The notes: generated by a model not told the origin, from the letters alone. 64,000 bases of DNA from Chamaea fasciata (GCA_029207755.1 JARCOQ010000008.1:28757021-28821020), one strand, 5' to 3'; numbered from the stretch's first letter, positions 11,901 through 25,677 are shown. A program made the numbers and translations.

Positions 11901-14900
11901 CCACTCAAAGAACAACGTGAAGTTCCAGTTAAAAGCTGGTAACTATGCATTAGGGAGTACAGTCACACCTATCCCTATCTATGCAAAGCTGACAAGATGA
12001 ATGCAAGCTGCATGTACACAACCACAGCCTTTCTGGGCGAGATACTTAATTTAATTTATTGCTAATGTGATTAAAAATAAGAACAGTCCCAGAAAATCTT
12101 GTCTCCTGAGGCAGGCAGATGCTCAATTCTCATTCTGAGTCAATACAGAATTTGGAGAGCCTGAAATCAGCAGCTTTCAAGTCTACTGCACCAAATATTT
12201 GTCACCAGAACTTGCAAGTTGCACCTTCAGCAGAACAAGAAAAAAATCAAAAAGGTTATGGCTAAATACATTAGACGGGCATCTGGAACTGGCACATCTG
12301 AATGCTTTTCACTATCACCAAAGTTTTGTGGCTGCGATCTGCCTTCCAGAGAGAAATACAAGCAAAACCTTCTCCTGTGTCCACAAGAAGCAGCTCTGAC
12401 AAATGAGGAGTACACTGTGAAAAAGATCTTCAGAGGTGTACCAGGACTGAGCTGGCTCTGGACCTCACAAGCACCAAGGGATTGAAGACTCCCACTACAA
12501 ATAAGGCACTGGACTGGTCACTGAACAGCTACTACTGAATATCAGCTCTGCCTACTACTCCTGGCAAACCACCCTGCCGATCATAGTCTCTCTCCTCTAT
12601 TTCAAGTGTAAAAATGACAGAATATACACAACTTCTCTCTAAATTTAAATTTAATTTGTTGCTGACAGTGAAGATTCAGAGCCTAGATTTCAGTTAGCGT
12701 CTTGAGGCACTCAAGTGACAACAGCATGGTGTTTAGAAATCATCCTTGAAGCACAACAGTTTCTATCCCAGTGAGCCCTTAACAAGGCTTTCATATGCTC
12801 AGTAAGCTAACCTGTCCAAAGTTGTTACCATCCCTGAGTTATTTAGATTCGTGGACGGTCTATGAATCTTTGCTGTCTTGGTCAGCTGAAAGGCTTGAAA
12901 TTAACAAGATTGGCATTAAGGGTTTAATTTGGATTAGAAATGGATCTCAGGGTCTACTTCAAATACTGTGGCATCTTTTCTAAATACAATAAATGATTTC
13001 TAACCCTAACTTTTTCTTAGGTGCCCTTTATTCAAATAGTCGTTTATTAAAACTCCAAACACACCTTTTCCCTGACTATCAAACAATTTCAATTCTGTAG
13101 TCAAAAGGATAAATACATGCAACATATAATCACTGGGTTTTGCCCACTCTGGCATAGATGTAGCTAATTAGATCACTAGAGCAGCAACTTGTTCAAAGTC
13201 AAACAAATTTCTCAAAGATATCAAACAGCAATTTCTAACAATATGAAGACCTCAGCTTTCATCTCCAAAGATCATAAACACAACTGGAGAGAGAAACTGA
13301 CATTTATGAGGGAGATAGAGGGGCTTATCAAGTGTTCAAAAGTTGATGGATGATGTCTGACCTTAGCAGCATGGATCAGTCAAAAAATGATAGTATTTTT
13401 AATTTTCCTTTTAAAACCACAGACAAATGAGAAACCATAAGAAGTCTCAGCTGTGGGACTTTTCCAAGGGGGTTAAGTTTCCATGTTCATTTAAAGTGAC
13501 AAGCAGCTACAAGATTCCTAATATCTGAATACATTAAGTCAATCTACTTTAAGATATATAAAATTGACCAAGGTGCAAATGGAGTGAGGCTCCAATAAAT
13601 TTTGCTGAACAACATTTATTTTTTAAAACTTCAGAGTTTTTAGAATTTGACTTATAGGTTGTTTTAGTGTCTAAGAAATTAACTCCCAGAAGCTCACTGT
13701 AAGTAGTTCTCCCTATATAAATAACGCAACTTGATACAGCAAGCAACATATACCAAAAAAATATTAATTCTTCTAAAGGTTTTATACATTTAAAAGTTCC
13801 AAACAGTTCTGTAGGCCACCAAAATAGGATTAGTATTGTTTCTGCAGAGGTAAAAAATTGCTTCAAGATATTAGAGATCAAAATGAAGATTAATCCGTGC
13901 TGAAATACAAAGTAGGCCTTCTAAAGACCTGTGAAATCTCGACTGTTCCATTTATTTTCATGCAGGGTGGATCTTTCCATAAAATGGGAACTGCAGTGTT
14001 AAATTCCTCCTTGCCAGTTTGAGGTTTTAAAGGAGATATGCCAATTATACTATTACTTATCTAGGAAATGCTTCTTTGGATGAACACAAAAAGAAGCTTA
14101 AAAGGCATTATTCCATTTTGTGAATTTGAATACAGCACATTACATTACAAGATTTATGGTAGTTATACCCAGTAGTAAGATACTTCTCTTTACTGGGTGC
14201 TCAGATAACTCTCTCCCCTCATCATCTTTTTCCCTGGTTTCCTCATTTCTCTGCATTAAGTTTAGTTTCTGCTTGCCCCGTCCTCAGATGTCCCTGTTTA
14301 GTTGTCTACCCTTTCTTCATAACCTTTTCTTCTTACTTTTTCATTTCCTTATGCCAGCAGTACCAGTACATAAGGTCTTTCAATGAGAAGCACAGCTGAC
14401 TGAAAAGCTGCTGAAACCCCAGAAGCTCACGGAAGCTGAAATCCACACTATCAATACATTTCTAAACAGATGATGTATTGGACAGTGGGTAATGAGAAGT
14501 TCTGGGAATAGATTCTAATCCAGTATCTTTCCCTTGGAAAGGACAGAATAATAATGATGGAGCTTGAATCCACCCTTAACCTTTGCCCTCCACTTCCACA
14601 CTTCAAAATCACAATCATTACAGTTACCATTGCTTTAACTGCAGCTGCAAACAGTGCTGTTTCAAGCTCGTTTCGTTCTTTGAGGCAAACACTCTACTCT
14701 GGGCTCCTTAAGTTTGACAAAGTTCATTTTTCCTAAGCATTTTCTGGAACTCATCACTGGGTAAAAATAGTAAAGGGTTGGCCTGAGGAGCATTTTTTCC
14801 TGCCTGTTAATGTATTTCCTGCTAGCTCTGTCTTGTGAAATTAAACATGTCTCAGAAAGGAGTCTGTGCTAAAGAACCTTCCAATAGCTCATCAGTTTGA

Positions 14901-17854
14901 AGCAGACCTAGAATTCATTTCATCTGACAAAGTATCACCCCTGCCTTGAGCAGACCAGCAGCCTCTTTATCACATGGTGTATGAAACATCTGTACAGCAA
15001 GGCCGAGCTGCTCCTGCTGGGTTTATTATTTCGGCCGCTTCCCAGGCAAAATTAACTGCTTTGTCACCATGTTCATTTTGACTTCCCCACAGATTAAAGC
15101 CATCAGTAATCACTCCCCATCCCTGCAGTGCTTTCCAGGGCAGCAGACTGTTTGTTCCCACACTATCTTCATGAGGTGGGGTTGTGCACTGCTGATGTAA
15201 AGAGCTGGTCACTTTTACGGTGGGTGTGTTATCGTCGGCTGCTGCTGCTGCGCAATCCCTGACCCGCTCGCCTGCCCTCCCTCCTGCCGCCAGCAGAGAC
15301 CTGCCCATCACACAGCCCACACAAACTTCTGATTAGAAACACTTCAGCAAAAATTAGATGATAAAGCATCATGACACAAGATAGACTGAGTAAGAGACAA
15401 GTCTTATAATATGCAAGACCATATCTAAATAAGACATTCAGCCAGACGTTTTATGGCCTAATTTTTGAGGATCCTTAATACTACCCACAAGTGAAATGTG
15501 AATCAGTGTTTTGCAGAGAAGCCATTAGCCAGGTCAGGATCCTACTGTACACTCCAGGACTGTAAAATAACAACCATGTCTAACTGAAGTAAGTTATAGT
15601 TTAATATCTATAGCTACATGACTAACAGAAGAGAGGTTAGTGGGCAAGAGGGATCAAAGCAATGCCAGGATGCTTCAGTACTAACACAAGTTTAAACTTA
15701 CTAAGTTTGTTTTCATTTCAAATCAATGTATCATTTGAAGACTCATATGGCAGACAGCTCACTCACCTTGGACCCTGTCCTAGAAGCTGGCTCTGTTTCC
15801 CACCTGCAGTCACCAACCCATATCATCCTAACACTGCACAAAAATTAAGTTACAGAGCTAACGTGTTTACCAGCTACAGGAAAGTAAAGGCAAAGGAGAG
15901 TGGGGAAGCAAGGAATGAATTCTTCATACACCAGCTTCACCATGTGGTGTACTGCTCATCAGGACAGCCTCGAAGTTTTTCTCTAAGTCAAGCCTACCTA
16001 CCTATCTGGGTACCTTTTGTGTCATGGCAAGATTTGAATCAGCATTTCTGAGTCTATCTATCCCAAACCCTAACACTGGGTGACCGGTTCACGTGACAGT
16101 GGCTGAGTCCAGGAGCTTATGCCACATAGCAAAAACTGTTCTGTGGATTGAGATCTCATTCAAGTAGTGGATGAAACAGCACAGCAGGACACTGGCTGTC
16201 AGCCCCAGTGCAATCCACAGAAAAGGATGCTTTTAGCACAGATTAATGAAAAAACATACAAAGGAGGAGTTTGGCTGAACTGCACAGGCATAAGCAGAGT
16301 TCTGTTAAATGAGAATCTGGTTGAATATAGCAAACAGTTATTTGCAGCGCACTCTTGCAAATTAACAACCCAGAGAGCTACAGAAGCTCCAATAAGCCTA
16401 CTTTTTAACTTTTTCCCACCACGTTTCCAATCAAAAAGTTTCATAGGCAAAGGTAATCAAGAAAACTTTTTAAAAAGTAGCAAATGTATTTCACATTTTG
16501 ATATTTCCATGGAAACCTTTAATACCTTGTGTAGCACAACGTGTTCTTTAAACCCACTAAGCTCATGAGAGACTGCATTTTGTCAAGAGAAATGGATAGG
16601 CTTGTATTACTGCTGGCAACACTCTTAAAATAAACAATGTCTTGCACTTTCCTTCAAGTGTGTTTATCCTACATTTTCCTTTGAAAGAAAATGATCCCAC
16701 AACATGGAAAAAGGATATTAAATCCCATCAAGTGGTTTAGGGCTGCCTCGTGCAGCAGAACTGCCCAGTACAATTCCTCTGTGCAGATGGCTGCAGCACG
16801 GCTCAAACAGCTGATCTCTGACATTGGTCTGGTGACACAGTTCTCCCTGGCAATTTGTCCATATAAATAACTGGCATTCTTATTAGCGTGGCTGGCCAAG
16901 ACCTGAGTGGGTGTGGAAACTGAAGCTGCAGGGCTCGTTGTTCCAGGTCAAGGAGCAGACACCTGGAGATGGGCCTCCTTGCTCCTGCCTGTGCTGCTCA
17001 TGATGCATAAATAGAGCTAATCTTCATTTGCCAGAGGGGTTGGTCCAGTGCAAGTCACAAACATTAAAAAGTCGTCATTGTTATAAATTACAACCACAGC
17101 TGCCAACTGGAAAAAGCTTTGCAGAGCTGTAACTGATAATTGTGCAATGCTGTCAAAACTCTATCAGAAACTAGATTATCACACACACCCTGAAAAGGTA
17201 TCCTGTTCCACCTCATTTTTGTCTTAAATCGTGTGAAGAAATTGCAGTTTCCAGAGAAACACATACTTTTTCCTGTTAATCTCTGCCATGTTTAAACACA
17301 CACATTGATGAATACCAAGGATTTTCTGTTTGCTCCTGTAGCACACCCACCACACACAAGGCACATGCTGCTACACACTGCACTTGTACTCCCACCTGCT
17401 GTAAATAAGATAATGAGTTTGCAACACAAAAGATCAATAAAGGTTGTAACTAGATATTGCAACTAACTGAATAACTTTAAGCAGTCTGTTGTTTGTCACT
17501 GGGAGAAAAACATTTAAAACTGACAGGAGAGTTAGCTTCTATAAAAGCTGTATTTCTAATGCAAATACTATTTGGAGAACTGTGTAATCAGCATTACTTT
17601 GTAACCTAGTGAATATTTCTCTGAGTTTTAGTTAGATGTGTGGAGTAAAAACAGATAAATTAAGGGGGGATAAAAAGGATGCCAGCACATCAGTATATCA
17701 CCACAGAGCTGTCTTCCAGGCACGAGGTGAACTATCAGGACTCTTTCTACCTTGTTTTAAAATTCACTCCTCTTGAGCCTAATTCTTTAGGTTAGAGGCA
17801 AAGCTCTTATTGACTTCCAGTGGGAGCCAAATGGGGTCAAAAATGAGTGTTTCT
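8976..17854. other. Non-coding; no gene recognised
   Basis: Unique-looking sequence with the 29-base duplication, a TATA-like TATAAAA at 11708-11714 and a CpG-bearing GC-richer patch at about 15000-15310 that includes a short GCT run. None of the frames up to 133 codons looks protein-like. Confidence 0.55.
9963..10016. repeat. Two-copy tandem repeat, 29-base period
   Basis: A 25-base unit beginning TGAACTCCAG and ending CAGTGCTG occurs at 9963-9987 and again, identical, at 9992-10016. The perfect match indicates a fairly recent slippage duplication. Copy number may vary between individuals. Confidence 0.9.
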
Positions 17855-17990
17855 GAAAGATTTTTCCATAGACCAAACATCAGGAACTTTTCCTGTCTAA
17901 TATATCATTACAATGAGATATTCATGGCCTGTGGAATTCACTATCTAAATAAGCAAGAAAGGTAAAGATTTTCATGCAAATTGTTCAGAA
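17855..17990 (+). mobile_element. Possible ancient CR1/L2-like LINE relic
   Basis: The sequence 'aaacatcaggaacttttcct' followed after about 45 bases by 'ggcctgtggaattcactatc' resembles the conserved 'cctgtggaattcattgccac' block of old CR1-type LINE 3' regions. The match is short and the ends are unclear. It could be coincidental. Confidence 0.28.
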
Positions 17991-18459
17991 TGGCAGAAGG
18001 AGCCTGTGGCAGAACTACCACCACAGATTTCTACAGTGCTGTAGAACTATGTTTAGTCCTGCTGTGTTCCACCTCCATCAGCATTTCATGCTCTGCATTG
18101 ATAAAAAATGTTAGCAACAACTTCACACCTTTTCCTGGTAAAAATTAAGAAAGCTCCTTCCAGAACGGAGTTTTGGCACCAAGGCAGAAAAGCAATCCGA
18201 TAAAAGCTTGGGGAACCCACACTGGCCTACAGAGACACACACCCTGTATGCTACAAAGCCATCAGGCTTGGGCAGTCAGGACTATTTATATGAATGACAG
18301 CTCTCTAGCGGATCCTTCGATGTTCCACTTCACCCACACAGGCTCAGTTAGCTCAGCTCCAGTCCCTAAACTACAGCCACAGATAACACACAAGGAAGCA
18401 AATAGGAAAAAATCCCCCCTTAACTTCTTTGGTGGTAAAAACAAGAGAGACTCCTAATG

Positions 18460-18475
18460 AAAAAAAAAAAAAAAA
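18460..18475. repeat. A homopolymer
   Basis: A run of about 16 A. No AATAAA lies just upstream and no target-site duplication is evident, so it is not clearly a retroposon tail. Confidence 0.85.
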
Positions 18476-18751
18476 GGCGGCAAGAAAAGAAGTTTATAAG
18501 GACACAGTTTTGTTCCATCCAAAGTCTTCAAAGGATAGCTTCGCAAAAGAGGACAGAGTTTAGTCACCAAGTCCAGTATTGCAGTTAAGAACATAAATCT
18601 ACTGTATTTATGCCCAAGAGACTTTGTGTCTTCCCTTGTAACAATGTGCCAGTCCATTCCTTGGATGTTTGTTCCTGTTCAAGATTCTCTTTTCTTAAGC
18701 AGTAAATCCGGTGGGTTTGTGCACTAGCAGACTCTCAGGTTGTGCGTGTTT

Positions 18752-18773
18752 CCAGAAACAGACGTGTTTCTGG
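18752..18773. repeat. Inverted repeat CCAGAAACA / TGTTTCTGG
   Basis: Nine-base perfect arms are separated by GACG. The halves resemble the AGAACA-type half-sites of steroid receptors only loosely. No other structure is seen around it. Confidence 0.7.
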
Positions 18774-18899
18774 CTTGTCTTCCTGCAGCCAACATTCTTG
18801 TGCCTCCAAGGGAGCCTTTGTAAACACGATGTTAGGAATAGCTTTTGAGACACTTCCACAGGTAGAAAATGACAGATACAGACCCAGTGAAACACTGGC

Positions 18900-18958
18900 A
18901 AAACAAATCCCAAAAACCAAATCAAAACCAAACCAACAAACAAAACTCAACAAAAAAT
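18900..18958. repeat. CA-rich low-complexity tract (CCAAA/CAAA units)
   Basis: The sequence is made of A and C with rare T, in irregular CCAAA, CAAAA and CAAAC units. It shares composition and unit type with 24049-24168. Confidence 0.8.
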
Positions 18959-21900
18959 AGGGACTAAAAATACTTGCTGCACTGATTAAAACTGCCAAAT
19001 GAGACAGAGGAGTCCATTATAAGACTTCCTCTGTATCGCTGCCTTACTGTCAGATTTCTCTATTTCACATGAATTTTATGTCAAAAGAAATACCAGGAGA
19101 GAAAGCTGAACTTCTTGATCTTCTGAATCTTACATATTTAAATGGAGTAAGACTTACATATGTATTTCTGTCTGTTTCGATCAGATATGAGACACTTATC
19201 CCTATCACAGCAACACAAAACCCACTAAGTACTGTCTCAAGGAATAGTATATTCCTTTGTATTTTCACCTACCAAAGCCTAATTATTCAATGTACTCATC
19301 TCCCTGATAACAGGTTCCCTGACCCATTTTGTTAAAAGTAGCCCAATATAACTTTATACACTGGCATGGGTACACACAAAGTGACTAACTGGTCCAAGAA
19401 AGTTCCCTTTCAGATTCATCTTCAGCTTTCCGCTAAACATAATAGAGATTAATAGGAAACCAAACACCTCAAGCTTCACTGCAGTACTGTCAAATGATGT
19501 AGCTCTCTGCTTCTCCAGCTAAAAGAACATCTTCAATAAAAAATTACTCCCTTCTATTACTTCCCAGCTATGCACAGCTGCATGCACGCACACTCCCAAA
19601 GGTTCACAACTATAGTTTAGGAACCCCCAAAAATGGATATATTATCCTCAACATTGTCCCAGTATCCAGAATTGTTGTCATTTTAACACTATTGATGGTC
19701 TATATGGTAGTAACTAAATCTTAAGTCACTTTCAAGCAAATCTACTCCATGACTTCAACATAATTTTTAAGAGGAACACTCAGGTACACTCCCTGTCTGC
19801 CACAGTAATTAGGGTTTGATCTTATAACCTCCTTTCCTGAGAAGTAAAACTTCCAGCAGAATATGCTGCTGAACATCACAGGGAAGTCTGCAGTACTTCT
19901 CCACTCTCCTGGGGAAACAACTCCTCCACTGTTCGCCAGAAATTCCATTTCACAGCCTTCGATCACAACCAACGCAGCACCATCCAGGCATTCGTGCAGG
20001 AACTGTATTCCTAAGCTTTTGACAAGAAACAATAGGAGCTAACTGTACCTCAGAGCAGCCTTTCTTTACAAGCTATTCTTTTTAAGGCTATGCTACAGAA
20101 AATTTAGAGAAGATTTTAACCAATCTATACATGTTAAGACAACACGTATAGAAACAGACATAGTTCCATATTCGTTGATAACAGAGTGTTTTTCTTCCTA
20201 CCCATCCTTCTCCCTTTTCTGCATTCAGAATTACAGTGAAGCATATGTTCCCAGTACCATAACCACCACTGGATTTCTTTCAAGCTTTAACATATGAAAA
20301 GCCTGAGATACACCAGCTTTTCTCAAAATGATTACAATGAATTATACCCCAAACAGGATCTGTCCTGATTTGTGGCTTACAAGCAAGTATCAGGATGACC
20401 TGTCACAAGAAACAGATTAAAAAAAAACTGTTCATGGTTTTTCATACCATGGTTTTGACCTTTTAATTTTCCAATTATTTCTCTCAATAACTGAAAAGAT
20501 TTGTTTTATGATACTCATAATTTAGGAGACCTCGGCAAGTGCATACGATATCTTTCAGCACTGCTGCCAAACAACTTGAGTTAAAGTAATAAATCAAGGC
20601 ATAACTGTCCTGTGCTGATAAGCAGAATTACCAGCAACACATGTTTTATAGCTTTAGGATATCAGTTATTTGTATAATTGAAGTCCTACCATCACCTGAG
20701 AGAAATGCACACAAAATATAGTCACGAAGCATCAATGACACATTGCACAAACATGGCTAATAACTTTATTGCTGCCCTTCCCATTGTGATTTAGAAGAGC
20801 ATTACTGGTTAGCAACTGCAAGCAATGATACACTTCATTCAAAGAAAACTGAGGTGAAAGAGGAGTTTTATTCTTCATCAGGACACAGCCTATTCCTTTC
20901 ATACAATTTGTTCTCATTTCAGCTGCCTGAACTTTGGAAAAGCAACTACTTTAATAAATTGGCACAAGAGCACTGCAGTGTCCTTGACAGCTCTGTAAGG
21001 CTCATGCTAAGGTCCAGTCCCGCACCAGCTCTCTCCTATCCAGCTGTACGTACTTCAAGTCATCGGTCCCTTTTTCAGTGTCACTTTTTTTGTCTGAGGA
21101 AACAGCATAACGGATGGGAAAGAAATGCACCAGCACCTATCTGCACAGTACCATGACTCGATTTATTTTGTGTGCAATCAGGGTGAAAGGACTGGCATTG
21201 GTTTGTACAATATCATAAAACACTAAGGTATGAAGCAAGCTGCAGCATTGTGCATCCTTTGCCATGCTCTGAGGTGAACGCAGCCAGCCTGGAAGACACT
21301 GCTTTAGAAAAGCTTTACAAAAGGAAGGGTATGGCTTGTTTTCAATCCCTCATAAGGCTGACTTGGTGCTTTCTTTTGGCTGTCCAGTCCCTGTCTTGCT
21401 AGGTGTGCCTGGTCAAGAAAGAGTTCTTCACCCAAATGGGGCTGGCTCTGCTCATTAAGACGTGCAACGATTCCTCATCAGCTTTAACCATGAGGATTTT
21501 GTAACTTCCCACAAGAGCTGGAAGACCCAAGTAATGCAAAAGAGAGCAAAGAAGTGCCGGATTCTATCTGCCCTGGAAGAGGGGAGCCCATGGACCAGCA
21601 GCAGGTAGGAAAGCAGCCTGTCCATCGTGACAGGTCCCCTCTGCCCCTGCCAAGGCGCCGGCTGAAGGCAGGGAATGGCAGACTCGGTATGCTGGGGCCT
21701 CAGGAGAACCTGAGGGAGCAGATGACAGTGGAGCTGCACCGACTTCCCCTTCCCTCCTTGCCAGTCCCAAGAGCTCCAAGCAGGCATGCAACTGAACCCA
21801 GGGATAGTGCAGTAACCTGCCAGCAAGGGCCAGTAGCTCCCTCCTGGAGGGATTTTAGTTGAATTCTCCATTCCTACTGGCTGACCTATGGGTGCTGTCT

Positions 21901-24048
21901 GTCCTCCTCACATCCCTATGTACCAACCGTGGCTCCAAGGGGGCAGTCACGTCTCCCCCGTGGCTTGTGTGACTTATCTTCTCTCTCCCTGCCTTTCTAG
22001 AGAAGGTGGCAAATGGGGCACTCAGCAGATGATGAGAGCTGACCAACGCTCATCAAAGCTGAGAGGGCTGTGTTTACATCTGGAAAGGTTTAGCTGCTTT
22101 GTTGGAAGATGAATACAGGCATGACCATAAAACAAGTATTTTTACACCTAAAAAATACTGCAAGAAGGGGTTCAGATTTTTATTTGCCAATTACGAAGAC
22201 ATTTATTTCTATCTCTAAATTCAGAGCAGTGAGATTCTGCACCAAAAGGTATGCTACTTCACTGCCAGCAAGTTAATTTTTCTTCTTCCCTGTGGAAACT
22301 ATTTTTCATTGTGGCAGTTTCTGAATACAGAAATGTGAAACAGAGGAAGCCTGGAGATCTAGTGAAATTCCACAGGACTGAAAAAGTCTTAGCCTCTCAG
22401 TGCTGTGTGGCTGGGGGTACACTTATCTCTAGAACTGCCCAGGAGCTTTCCCCAGTGTTTTGCCACCACAGAAAACTATCTGTTGTAATGAATTTATTTC
22501 TAAGCACCTCTTTTAACTGGAGACAGTAAGCTGCTATGGGCAGAAGGAAAAAGATTATTCAGAGAAAGATTTTCTTTGGGGAAAAGTATTGAAACATACG
22601 GTCAGAAAACAGCCTACAAGACAGATCTGGAATGTCACATGTAACCTGGGGTTGCTGCAGGGTTTCATTTGTCCATATCTCTGTCTCCTCTCACCCTTAA
22701 AAGCAGTATTAGATCTTCATTTGCAAAACTGTTAAAAATGCATTGCCATTTACCATCTGTTCCACATCCTACTAACCTAGTCTTGATACGAAACACCTTT
22801 CTCCTAGCTGTCAAAGAAGCAGAGTTGCAAGTGTTGCCAAAGAATCTGCCTCTTTCTGAACATTACCATCTTTACAAATTATATTAGCACTTTAGGAAAC
22901 TAATTTCAATTAGCAGGCCTGGCTGGTCACTTGAAATGAAAGGCAAGAGGGAAGAAGGTGATTTTTAAAAAATGCATCCCAAATCACATCGGGAAAAAAA
23001 GCAGTAAAACTACATATTTGTCTGGCACATTTTGTTGACTCAGAACTCTGAAATCTGACATTACCTTGTTACAAAAGAAGCATTTTCAGCTGCATGTTAT
23101 TTCTCTACAGGGATTTGACTCATTTTTCCAAACTTTAATTTAGAATCAATTGTTTGCTGTGTTATTTTCACACATAAAAGGCAGCATTGGCTCTTATTAC
23201 CCCACAGAGATTTTTAAAAGCCTAGAATACAGTTGTGGAATAAGTTGCTCCTTTATTTAGGGAGAGGGCAGAGAGGGGGAGGAGAAGCACAAAAACACCT
23301 TCAATTGCTTGAATCACTTAGTTAGCCAAGCATCCTAATGCCTCTGTGTTTCAAAGAGCAATTCTGTAAGCCAATAGGAGTTGCAGGTTTGTGAAAATTG
23401 AAGGCTAATAAAACCATTTGACTGTCATTTCTGAGTGGGTGGAATCTCTCTTCTGAATCCATTTGGAAATGAAATCACCCACACATTTTCATACTTGATA
23501 AAGACCATAGGGCAAATGACCACCTGCCAGCAGAGAGAGGGGAAGGGAGGAGGGAAGACATAGAATAAACTCCAAACCCTAACAAGAGGTATTTCAAGCT
23601 GTGTATTTGTGACAAGATGCTAGAAACTAACATTAAACTGGTTTTTATTCCTCAGTAAATCTACAGAGCTATGGAAAAGTACTTTTTTCATAAGCATTTT
23701 TTTTTCTACTTCTCAAATAGGGCTCACAATTATACACAGACTTAATATAAAACAGTTCCACAAACTCACCAAGATCAGTACTGTGTCTTTTAGATTAGTC
23801 TGAAGCAAGGTTTTAATTTGTGAATCAGAATTTTGCATGAAAAGGGTGTGGAGATAATGCTGCTTAGAAATTAAGCATCTTCTCCAGGCCGCAACAGTTC
23901 AATCAATCAACTTGTTATCATTATGAGAAACGTGTACTGCCTGGAAACCTGCAGTCAACTGAAGCAGCAACATTACACCCATTTGTATGCTGAACTGATA
24001 AGACATATTCCACAAGTGGGATGTGGAAGAGGCAATGAAACTCATTTT

Positions 24049-24168
24049 AAAAAGAAAAAAAAAAAAATGAAAAAACCCAATCCAAACCAAAAATACAAAC
24101 AGACAAACAAATCCCCCATCAAAGCAAACAAGCAAAAAACCCAAAACCAAACCAAAAACCACCACAAA
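24049..24168. repeat. A-rich then CA-rich low-complexity tract
   Basis: An A run is followed by about 100 bases of irregular CCAAA/CAAA units. On the other strand it yields long F/L/V/W-rich ORFs that mimic membrane proteins but come only from the tract. Confidence 0.88.
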
Positions 24169-24411
24169 AATTCATATGAACTTTCCTGGGAATTTAGTAT
24201 TCCCCTCTCTGTGCTGAGGATCTCACCCCTGACAATAGTCCTGTGCCCATCAATGCAATAAACTACAATTTTGGGAAGTCTACGTCTTGTATCTGGTCCA
24301 GTGGCCCCTGGTTGCCTTGGCACTATAGGAGGACTGTCCTGGCATGCCTTTTACTAAAAGCCCCCTCCTACTCTAAAGCCCAGCCTGCACAAAAAAAGAC
24401 AAAGTCTGAAA

Positions 24412-24726
24412 AGGTTTCAAGGAAAAATTACTAGAATGATCTGATCTTGAGAACTGATCATAAGGAGCTCATTTGCCCAGCTCAATGAAAGCAAGACAGA
24501 GAGACAATTATTCATATGCAGAAAAGAGCACGGATGCCACAGAGCTTTGAGTCATGCAGCTAAAGGCAGAACACGATTGGAATGTTTTCCATTTAAACAT
24601 CCCAATCATCAGAATTTCAGAAACAAGATATTCAAGCTGGAAACAGAGGGCACATTTTTACCACACAGGTAGTCCCTTATTGTGATGGCTTAGAGAGGAC
24701 AACAGTAATTAACTATCATTTAGGAC
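24412..24726 (+). mobile_element. Probable ancient CR1/L3-type LINE relic
   Basis: Scattered blocks follow the order of older amniote CR1/L3 3' regions: 'ctagaatgatctgatcttga', 'taaggagctcatttgcccag', 'ttcaagctggaaacagaggg', 'cacatttttacca' and 'cagtaattaactatcatt'. In recognisable relics the last two correspond to 'aaattcagactggaaataag' and a following 'gtaattaaccattgg'. Divergence is high, there are indels, and no terminus is identifiable. Alignment to a repeat library is needed. Confidence 0.4.
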
Positions 24727-25660
24727 CCACTTTAATTCAAACTAAGTATTTCACATGAAGAATCTCTAATTCATCAGTACACATTCCAGCTTAAAGCAAA
24801 AATTAGTTGGGACTCACACAATGTGTCATTTAGGAGTTAAAGCTGTAAGTCTGAACTCAGCTGTGATGGAGGATGAATCTGCTCTCTGCAGGGCTTTCCC
24901 AGCTGGGAGTTTGCAGCAATTCAATGCGTGTCCCTTTGTACAGAAATGCAAAGAGTAATCAGCCACGGGCACATTCCCTTCCCTGTGGAAGGGATGGCTC
25001 CTGAGCAAGGCTGGACACTGGCACATGCAGGGCAGGAGGGGAGCGGGTGGCACTGAAGGCACAGTTCCTCTCACATGCAGTGCTTATGGCTCCTCCACTG
25101 CCATCCCCAGGGCAACACAGGGTCTCTTTCCCTCCACTGGTACCCACACATGCTCCGTTTGATTTCATCAACACAAAGCCATACAGGTTTCTGGAATATC
25201 CCCATTTTACAGAATAAAAACCATTTCCCCCCCGGTTTTCTGCACTCATTTACTAAGCACACCCACATCAGGTGGTGGCAGGTCAGATGGACAGCTCTCA
25301 TGTTTCTGAGGGTGAGCACTAGGACCTCTATACCATCAACAACCTGCAGTCAGAACAACGTCTGAAATTTACATCAGGATGCAACGTAGCAAATGCCAAT
25401 TTTACATGAACAGAAAGCCCAGATTTGAAGACTTTAGCTTATAGCCTCTAAAGCTCAGACATGTCATAGTGGGGTAAAGATTCCTTTTGTTAGCAGTCAT
25501 TCAGAATATACTACACTGAAGTGATTTTGCTGCTAGCAAATAATGCACTACTCTTAAATTTTCTGCAATAAAAGCTTTATACCACATCATTATTAATTTA
25601 TCTCATAAATGCTATTATCTTCAGGATGTTCTCCTTAATAATTCCTTCAAAATTGTGAAA

Positions 25661-25677
25661 GCTGGCTGAAAGCCAGC
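25661..25677. repeat. Short hairpin GCTGGCT / AGCCAGC
   Basis: Seven-base perfect arms enclose a GAA loop. Arms this short are common by chance in 64 kb. Confidence 0.55.

Larger units (their letters stand above)
17991..24048. other. Non-coding; low-complexity tracts, one GC-richer patch
   Basis: Apart from the A and CA tracts, the notable part is about 21540-21990. It is GC-richer and open on both strands for over 100 codons, but its translations are composition-driven and have no splice-site pair or domain. Confidence 0.5.

Noticed and set aside
14970..15320. 116-codon minus-strand ORF through the CpG-bearing patch
   Set aside because: The alanine run comes from the GCT repeat and no domain is seen. 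The patch is kept as a finding, the protein is not.
23899..24323. Minus-strand ORFs encoding F/L/V/W-rich, apparently multi-membrane peptides
   Set aside because: They are read out of the CCAAA/poly-A low-complexity tract on the opposite strand. The hydrophobicity is a translation artefact.
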